From positions 62,001 to 126,000 of the forward strand of contig JAQGBZ010000104.1 of NCBI GenBank assembly GCA_034687125.1: DNA of 64,000 nt, written 5' to 3'. The number at the start of each line of letters is the position of its first letter. Within the stretch, counting starts at the first letter, position 1. The notes below the pieces were generated by a model. The model saw nothing but the letters and a program-made list of their open reading frames with translations, searched no databases and was not told the origin of the DNA. The position numbers and the translations under genes are program-made. This stretch comes from Neelides folsomi. Taxonomy: Eukaryota > Arthropoda > Collembola > Neelipleona > Neelidae. Positions 52,843 to 64,000 of the stretch are shown here, in pieces.

Positions 52843-55800
52843 CGACCCCTCCACTTATCGGGTAACTGCCACTTGGGACTCACTTCTGTATCATGCCCCA
52901 GGCGGGAGCCAGACATACAGCGGGTCACGGACTCAACTGACCATTTTCTGTCTTCCGTGACTGAAGCTGACGATCCAGCGACCGTCCACAACACCACCTC
53001 CTAAGCCCGATCCTCGGAAGAAACCCGTGAAGGTAAGCTGATTTAATTTCTTAAACCTGGGACGTCCTCTTGGGCCCAATGCCCTCCTCGGGTCTCCGGG
53101 GACTTTGCGGGTTAAATGAGTTGAAAAATGTAAAAAATGAGTACGAATCGTTTCAAACTTTCCTCCGGCCCTTCATGTGTCTATGAGGGCATATCTGGGG
53201 AAGTGTCAAAGGCAGAGAAATCGAATCAAAATAAATAGAGAAAATAGAGTGAGTGGTGGGAGAAGGGGAGTTGGGACGTAGTTGTGGTTCGACCACCGCG
53301 ATGGGGTTGCTGAGGCTCCTGAGGACATCTCTTTGGCATCGCATCGCATCGGAAATGGTTGTACGTGGAGGTGGGTCGGGGACAAGCGACGGCGCCCAAC
53401 CACCACCGATCCAATCCCCAATTACACATGTAGAATCTCATTCTATGAATCTCTATATATGAATCTCTTATCCTTTCCATGTATTGTTATGTGGCCCTCT
53501 GTCGACCCTTTGCCAACAAACAAACCCTCTCACGTGTCCACATCATCATCCACCTTTACCCGTCACCTTCGTCTTTTCGTCGTCCTCGTCGGTCACCCGT
53601 CTTGGACATTCATCCCCGGACAGTGAGGCTTTAAAAGGTCTATCCGCCGGCTTGGGACGTCTTCAAAAGGTAGCGACCGGCTTTGTTAATTTCCGCTGTA
53701 GTTTTTAATTGAAATTGAAAGTTTGTAGTAGCGAGATCAGGAGACTCGGAAGCCTCCAGGCTCATTCAACCTTACACTTTTATTTACAATTGACAACCAT
53801 AGTGTGCTAACTCTTTAAATTTCTGTTATTTTGACTCGTCCACAACCGCATCATTGCTTCAAACCGGTGTTGCATGCAAATAAACCACTCTTTGGTTCAT
53901 CTTTTTCCAACTAACCAACAACCAACAATGATATTGACCATTGACCAGTAACCGGCATATTGATTTAATTGATTTCGCAATATTCTATTGACACGATGAA
54001 ACCAATGAAGGTGAATATTGTTAAATAGCACAATTGACTAGATTGTTTCCTCTTTATCTTTTGAGGTGACAAGTATAATTTTTATGTTAATTTGTTGGAA
54101 TGTTAGTTCATTGTTATTAGATTATAAAATTATAATTAGAATACTATTTAATTGTGAGATCATGAGTCATGAATGTTATCAATAAGCGGAGTAATAATTA
54201 TTATAAAATGTAAAGATGGGGGTTGTGGGAAGAAGGTTATTTTAATGGTCATTAACAGTAGGGGGAACAAAGAAATGGGAGGAATCGGGTGAATTGTATG
54301 GAAGTTTCCTTTATCCCACAAGGACCCTTCTTGGGCTTCGACCACTTCCACATCTCTTGACTGAGGCATGAGGTAGTTATATGTTAGTTGATTGTCTCCC
54401 GTAATTACTCTTCTTATGGGATCGTCGGACAGAAACTTGTCTTTTTTTCTCCCGTTGGCTCTGTTGTAAGTGTGGGGGAGGTGATGGGACCTGTGGGAAA
54501 AATCGATTGAGCCACACAGGATCTTATGTGAAGGGGATCTTGGTCCGGGTGAAGAAGATCCCCCTTGCGCCCTTCAAGTCCGTTCGGAAAGCTGTTCGAG
54601 TGGGGAAGGAATGTAATGAGGATATACCCACCCTAGTCACTCAACAGACTTCTTCTGTATACAGAATACAATCATTTCATTTTGATTTCGCTAAGCTTAG
54701 ACGATGAGCCGAGGAATCCGCCCACTTCCTATCTCCCCCCATCCTCCTCGTTTTTCCTCCATTTTACTTGGCCCTTTTCGGGAATTTACGCTCGGCGGTT
54801 TTCCCGGTATTCCGACACGCCGAGGTGAAGGCCGACTAGGCAAGGACGGTCGTTGCTCCCACTTTCATTCTGTTTGGAAACCCTTGGTCGGACGAGATAG
54901 GTTTTGGATGTGATGGCCACGGCGGTCTTAGGACCCACACGGGAACTGGCATTATGACCACTCATTCATAAGGTCTTGATTTGGGCCGGATGAGCGAGGG
55001 GACTCGCTCTGTGTGATGGGATGAAGCCAGGAGTCGCGAGAGACCGAACCCGCATTTCCTTCCTTCTCCTCCAATTGAGAATGAAAATGAACCCTCTCGT
55101 CCTCTCCAAAACCCTTCACTCAACCTCTCCCTATCCTCAAATTCCGCTTATAATTCTCAAACTCACACTTTCAGACTTTATTAATGTCAATGTGCCAAGC
55201 TGTGGAGCCGAGGAGGCCTGTCTCGGTTAAATGTGCTATCAAAAGACTCACCGATTTAACCCAATCATTCTCTTGTTAATTACTTGATTAGCATCCGGTT
55301 GTCAATTGGATAAACACTTAATTTGAGTCTCCTTCTACAAATCCTATTTATCTTTGTGGTCATTTAGACATGAGCATTTGATGGGCATCTTAGATGGGGA
55401 GTTTAAACTATAATAAGAATAATTAAAAGTGTAGTTGACCGTTGGAGCGAGTAATGATAAAGGGCAATAAGGAGCCAGGGGGAGAAAATGGAAGCTTTGG
55501 AATATTTCGAATCTGATAGAGAGATGGAATAAAGAGAAGCTCGAGTTTGTGTGTAAGAAGGATTTTTATTTCCCTTTACATAATATGCTATTTCTGCTTT
55601 CTACTTTATCGATCCGAAATTCCGAATCTTCAAGTACGGTTTGGGAAATGCTCAAACTCTCAGCCTCCTCCCACTTTCTCCGTCATTATGAGATAATTTG
55701 AAACTTTTAATTAAATTTTTCATTAAATCGAAAACTTTATTCCCACACTGACTCTGCTCATTAAAACCCTCGTCGTTGAAGCGACATGAGACGAAGAGTT

Positions 55801-57540
55801 TGTCAATCTCCTATCAGATTCAAATTAACTATACGAGATCTCCACTCCCAAAACTTCCAATTCCCCATACAAATATATTCCTCCAATTGACCTTTTTCTA
55901 CAAAGGAATAAATGTTCGTTATAGCTATTTATTCTATTTGGAAAAAATAACGAGTTGTGAATTCTCCGAAGTAGCCGATATGGCCATATATTATGGGCTT
56001 AAGTATGCGGAGAAAGGGATGGGTGTCCTGCCCCTTATTCTTTCGACCATTTTCATTTCTTGATAGATTTACCATTTAAGACCCCCATTTTTGTTTAGTT
56101 CTGGAGGATCCATTTTAACACAAGTTTTACTTGGTCCTTTAGTCAAAGATACTGGAAGAGGAGGAATCAAAGAATAGGGTTATAACAAGTTATAAAGGAT
56201 ATAAGGATACCATTCACAGTATATATGATATGGGGAAAATGTATAGGAGCCAGAAGGACCTTATCTCCCCTCTTTTCCTTATTATTAGGCTCTTCTCATT
56301 CCAACTTCCAGAGAGCTCTCTTATGAGAGCACGCATACAATTTTCAATCCCCTTTCTTTACAATTTACGTGAGAATAAGAAAGTATTCCAAGCCCTTTTC
56401 TACCCATTTCTATAAAATAAAGACCGTCTTGGCCAAGTTGTTGAATGTTAGTTAAAATAACGGACAGTTTTTCTTGAAGGACTCAACGCCATTAAATGGG
56501 AATGGAATGACATTAAAACTTTAACTCATTTTTAACCACAACTCCTATGATACAAATGTAATTTGAGTAATTATTGTCATTTAATTTCAACCGAGGATTA
56601 TTGAAAGCTACTTATTTAAAATATCTCATTATTGCGTTATATTATGATTCAATGTTTAATAATCTAATAATGTGGGTAATATAAATACTTAATATATACA
56701 AATTATAAATATCCAGAAGGATTTGTAATCACTCTATTTCTTATCTTCCCCACAACTTGATAAATCTCTTGTCCTGTAGAGTTCAAATTAAGGTCATGCG
56801 ATTGAGAGTTTCACAGGTTCTCTCAACTTATCATCATTTAAACTTCCCTTAACTTAAATTGACTTAAATGAAAGTTCATTTTCATAATGTTGTTTTTTAG
56901 AATATCATAAATATAGTATATTAGTCCATACAAGTTCCAATCCATATAGCTGTATCTACTTTCGGGTCAGATGTTGACCTTAATGTTAGTAATAGAGATT
57001 GTTTGACAGGAGGTGAGAATTTAGGATTTTAGTAAGCTTAACTCAAGAACTCAAGATACACCTAGACTAGTAATTTTATATTGTGAAGCCTTGTGTAATC
57101 GAGAAGGAGGATCTTGAAGTCTATGTATAAAGTGGTTTAAGGTGAGGAGGAAAAAAGACCTTGTTCTTTTGCTACCATCCATTTAATTCATCCACCTTTA
57201 CTTACATAATAGTTTAATAGGCACAATAATAGTTAAATAAAAATATTTATGCACATAAAAAATAAATATTTCTATTGGCGGCTAGCATAATGTAATGGAC
57301 ATTAAAAGCATTGTCTTTGTATACAAGGTAGATGATGGGAGAAAATAATTATAATTGAAGCATTATTTCCTATTCCAATGTCCAATCTACCTGTATGTAT
57401 TAATTATGTTTTTGAGGGAAGGGGACTGTGTGGGGTGTCAAGGGTCGGTTGACACAAGGGGGTGATGGGCAGATGATTAGAGGGAGAGGTGGCTCCATTT
57501 TCCCCCGTCGGCAGGGAGCTCTGTAGCCAATCCTACACGG
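52843..57540. other. gene-poor region between MAU2 and p66
   Basis: The first few hundred bases must contain the MAU2 promoter and are GC-richer. Frames at 53253-53708 and 54507-54913 are open but lack codon bias, family similarity or splice context. Composition resembles the 20-41 kb block. No RNA gene or repeat was recognised. Confidence 0.5.
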
Positions 57541-57630
57541 AGTGAGAATAATTAATTATTGCAGGGGTTCGAGTCTCTTCCCTCTCCTCTGTCTGAGAAC
57601 TTCACGGGTTCTTTCCTACTTTCGTTGTAA

Positions 57631-58013
57631 ATGTTGTGGTGTCGTGGGCTGCCTGAGTTCGTTCAGCAGCTCACTTCCCTCATTTTCATTGGGGGACCAA
57701 AGGGAAGACGCCAAGAGCCATTGACTCGCCATATTGAGCATCTCTCCTCTATTCGTAGCCTCTCCGCCTCCGCCTGTCCATCACCCGCCGAGGCCCGGGC
57801 CCTCCCGGACACCGGAACAACCCGCCAAGGTGATTGCCCGCCCTCTCAAACCCTCCCCTCCCCATCTCCTCCCAGTGTGCCCCGCCAGCCACAAGATCCC
57901 ACATCCTTCTCTCGGGCTTTTCGGGGTCGTGGGAATCAATATCGGTCCCTGGCTCCATTTCCTTGCGTTTGCACAAACACTTCTAGGCATAGTCAATCCT
58001 ACTTACTCTCACA
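57631..58013 (+). other. GC-rich, exon-like block, possibly a 5' exon of p66 or of an unknown gene
   Basis: The block is clearly GC-richer than its flanks and ends in a good donor, ACAAG/GTACGC (GT at 58014-58015). An acceptor-like CTATTCGTAG ends at 57757. Between these, two plus-strand frames are open at once, one Pro-rich with a hydrophobic end (FGVVGINIG, WLHFLAFAQTLLGIV) and one Ser/Pro/Arg-rich. Neither matches a family I know. Since p66 begins after an acceptor at 60076, this could be its non-coding first exon and promoter. It could also be a coding exon of something else. Confidence 0.25.
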
Positions 58014-58015
58014 AG

Positions 58016-60076
58016 GTACGCTTCATCTCCAGCCTCGCACAGACACATTTTTCTTGTCCTCTCCGAAAGGGCAATTAGACTCTCCGGTACGGGAGAAGGA
58101 AAAGACGGCGAGTGGGGACTCTTTCGACTCCCGCCAATATCCCCGATCTGACCCTCACATTAGTTTATCCCTTTTGGTCAAAATGAGTTGGGGTCATTAA
58201 TTAAGGAAATTAATTTTCATTATTTGGGAATTTCCGGAAGTTGGAGTGTTTGGTTTATTAAGTGAACGAGATGATCTCGAATTGAGGAATAGTGACGTGT
58301 TTCTGGGAAGAAGGTGGAGGTTCGAGACGTGAAGTGGAAAGAGAGAAATGTAATTAGAGATTCTTCATCATTCCTTCCCTACCTGGCCTGCCATTTTGTG
58401 ATTTGCGCTTCATTTTTTCTCTCTCTCTCCCTCTCCTCCTTCATCCACTTTGAGAATATTTCTGATTACACTCTGTGTGCGGAGAAATGACCCTGAACTG
58501 TGTCTCTTTCTGTTCCCATTTGTCTCCCATTGTGAAATTCCTATTTGTGTATCTCCCATCATTATAAAACTTCATTTTGTTAAACCGGATTAAAAATTTA
58601 AGAATGGGATCCTCGATTTGGAATCATTAAAAAAGCCCTTGTCAACTTGTTTTGTCAACGTGAATTGTGTCCAAAGGTTCGCTCTCGTTTTGTATAGTTT
58701 GGTTTTTTCAAACATTTATTAAAAGTTCTTTGGTTGAAGGGAATGGAAATTTGGGCTCTGCTTACGTGGAGTTCTTTTATTGTTTAAATAAGTGAGAATA
58801 TATCTTATAATGTATAAAGTGAAGGAGTGTCGTTAAATAATTTGATCATGCTCTCCTTCCTAATCAATATCTTGACATTTTATAGCCTCTCTCTGCTCTT
58901 TCTCTCTCCTTCTATTATTCACTCTGTTGACTCTCCCGAGAAGCCTTCATATCAATCCCATTCCACATTTACCCTTTTATTATATTTATAAAAATATATT
59001 AACACATACTCTTAAAAGTCAGTTATAAATATTTATAAATACGACTCCTTGTAAATGGATTTGACTAATGGAGAACAATGGCGCCGATAAGCCGTAAATT
59101 TAATCTATTATTTATATTTTTCATTGGACCATTATTAGGTTTCTTGAAATAATCCAATTGTTTATAAATTCAAGTTAACAAGACATTCAAGTATTGAATT
59201 AGCATTAAATTTAGGGAGTTAATATGTGTTGGTGTAAAAATATCATTTAATGTGAGTGGTGAAGGAGGAGGGTCGACGGGGAGCTTGGGAGTCAGTGACG
59301 CCTGTAGGGCTCATTTCATTCGATTGGGGAGAATGTGAGTAATTGTGAGATTTCGAGCCGCTTCCTCTCCTCATTAAATGTGTCTCCTTCTCCACCTAGA
59401 TTGCCATTTTGCTTTTTTCTCACGCGCATTCTGTGACACAAGGCGGAGTCTTAGTTCTTAATCCCTAACGAGCAGCTTCGAATCATCACAGAGAGACCCC
59501 CGGAGTCAGATATATACTTATATAGTGTATATATATATATATAAATATACATATCAACTCCTGTCCAAATCGGATCTCCATATTATTTCATCGATCCACC
59601 CCGATTCAGCTCCCCCAGTTTACCAATTGCAATGCTCAGGATTTTTCATTATGAATTCTCTCCTTTAACATTTTTATATTTGGGTTTGTGGTGACATTGG
59701 ATTGAAGGTTCGATTTACCAGTTGAGCGTTTTATAATAATGTTACTACATAATGTTATTATTTATTTTGAGTTATTGTGTGGTATCAATAAGATTGTGTG
59801 ATATTCATCTTTTACTTTTTTTATTTAGTCGAATGGTTTTTTTATATTTTAAAAATTTTTGACATTTTTGGTCAATTTTGGATAGTTACTTTTTGGGTTT
59901 TTACTTTCCACTTCATTTTGTCCTTTGTAAATTAAAGTGAACCTTGGTGGAACTTTGCGTGCAAATAATGTTTAAATTGAATAATTAAAGAGGTTTTTAT
60001 ATAAGGAAATGGTTAATTTTAATTTTTATTAAATTCCATTTTTATATTTTAATCCAAATTATCTTTTTTATTACAG
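58016..60076. other. intron or upstream region of p66
   Basis: No coding frame is supported. A TA-dinucleotide run lies at about 59528-59542. The last 400 bases before the p66 acceptor are T-rich. Confidence 0.5.
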
Positions 60077-60107
60077 AAAGGAGGAGGCGCCAGTGAGTGA
60101 GAGAAGG

Positions 60108-64000
<3,893 letters not shown>

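Noticed and set aside
52618-53004. 128-residue plus-strand open frame over the MAU2 start
   Set aside because: It lies antisense to MAU2 exon 1 and its promoter, and its sequence is the complement of conserved MAU2 codons.
54507-54707. 66-residue plus-strand open frame with many basic residues
   Set aside because: No similarity that I recognise, no splice sites, and comparable frames occur by chance in this composition.
57562-57585. GGGTTCGAGTC resembling a tRNA T-arm
   Set aside because: The flanking bases do not form the five-pair stem, and no matching A box or acceptor stem is present.

Overview
The window is nuclear DNA of an animal with short introns, most likely an arthropod. Almost every gene is split by GT-AG introns, mostly 50 to 150 bases long. 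Recognisable products are animal housekeeping and chromatin proteins: DHX34, polyubiquitin, GKAP1, TACO1, MAU2 and the NuRD subunit p66/simjang. The species cannot be named from sequence alone; 'arthropod' is an inference from the p66/simjang and MAU2 sequences and the compact gene structure. I rebuilt each gene by joining splice sites and checking that phases agree and that the joined protein matches the remembered family sequence. No transposon, virus-like element, rRNA, tRNA or CRISPR array was recognised.

Layout. 1-7.4 kb is gene-poor and mixed in composition, with only a possible first coding exon of a minus-strand gene at its right edge (7357-7392). 7.4-10.2 kb is mostly AT-rich spacer. 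DHX34 (17 exons, +) fills 10.2-15.9 kb. A nine-unit polyubiquitin gene (+), with a TATA box and a non-coding first exon, lies at 16.97-20.1 kb. 20-41 kb is a gene-poor, less AT-rich block with one gene, a two-exon GC-rich reading frame (30.5-36.2 kb, +) for a 641-residue low-complexity, probably nuclear protein that I do not recognise. 41-53 kb is a dense AT-rich cluster: a secreted PHB-depolymerase-like esterase (-), GKAP1 (-), TACO1 (+) and MAU2 (-). 53-60 kb is again gene-poor, with an exon-like GC-rich block near 57.6-58.0 kb. The first eight coding exons of p66/simjang (+) occupy 60.1 kb to the right edge, where the gene is cut.

The genes do not form a pathway. DHX34 (nonsense-mediated decay), ubiquitin, MAU2 (cohesin loading) and p66 (NuRD) are nuclear or general regulators. 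TACO1 is mitochondrial and GKAP1 is a Golgi/kinase anchor. The outlier is the PHB-depolymerase-like enzyme: a complete ten-exon gene with a signal peptide and an apparently intact Ser-Asp-His triad, of a family best known from bacteria and fungi. It and the unknown 641-residue protein are the most interesting items here.
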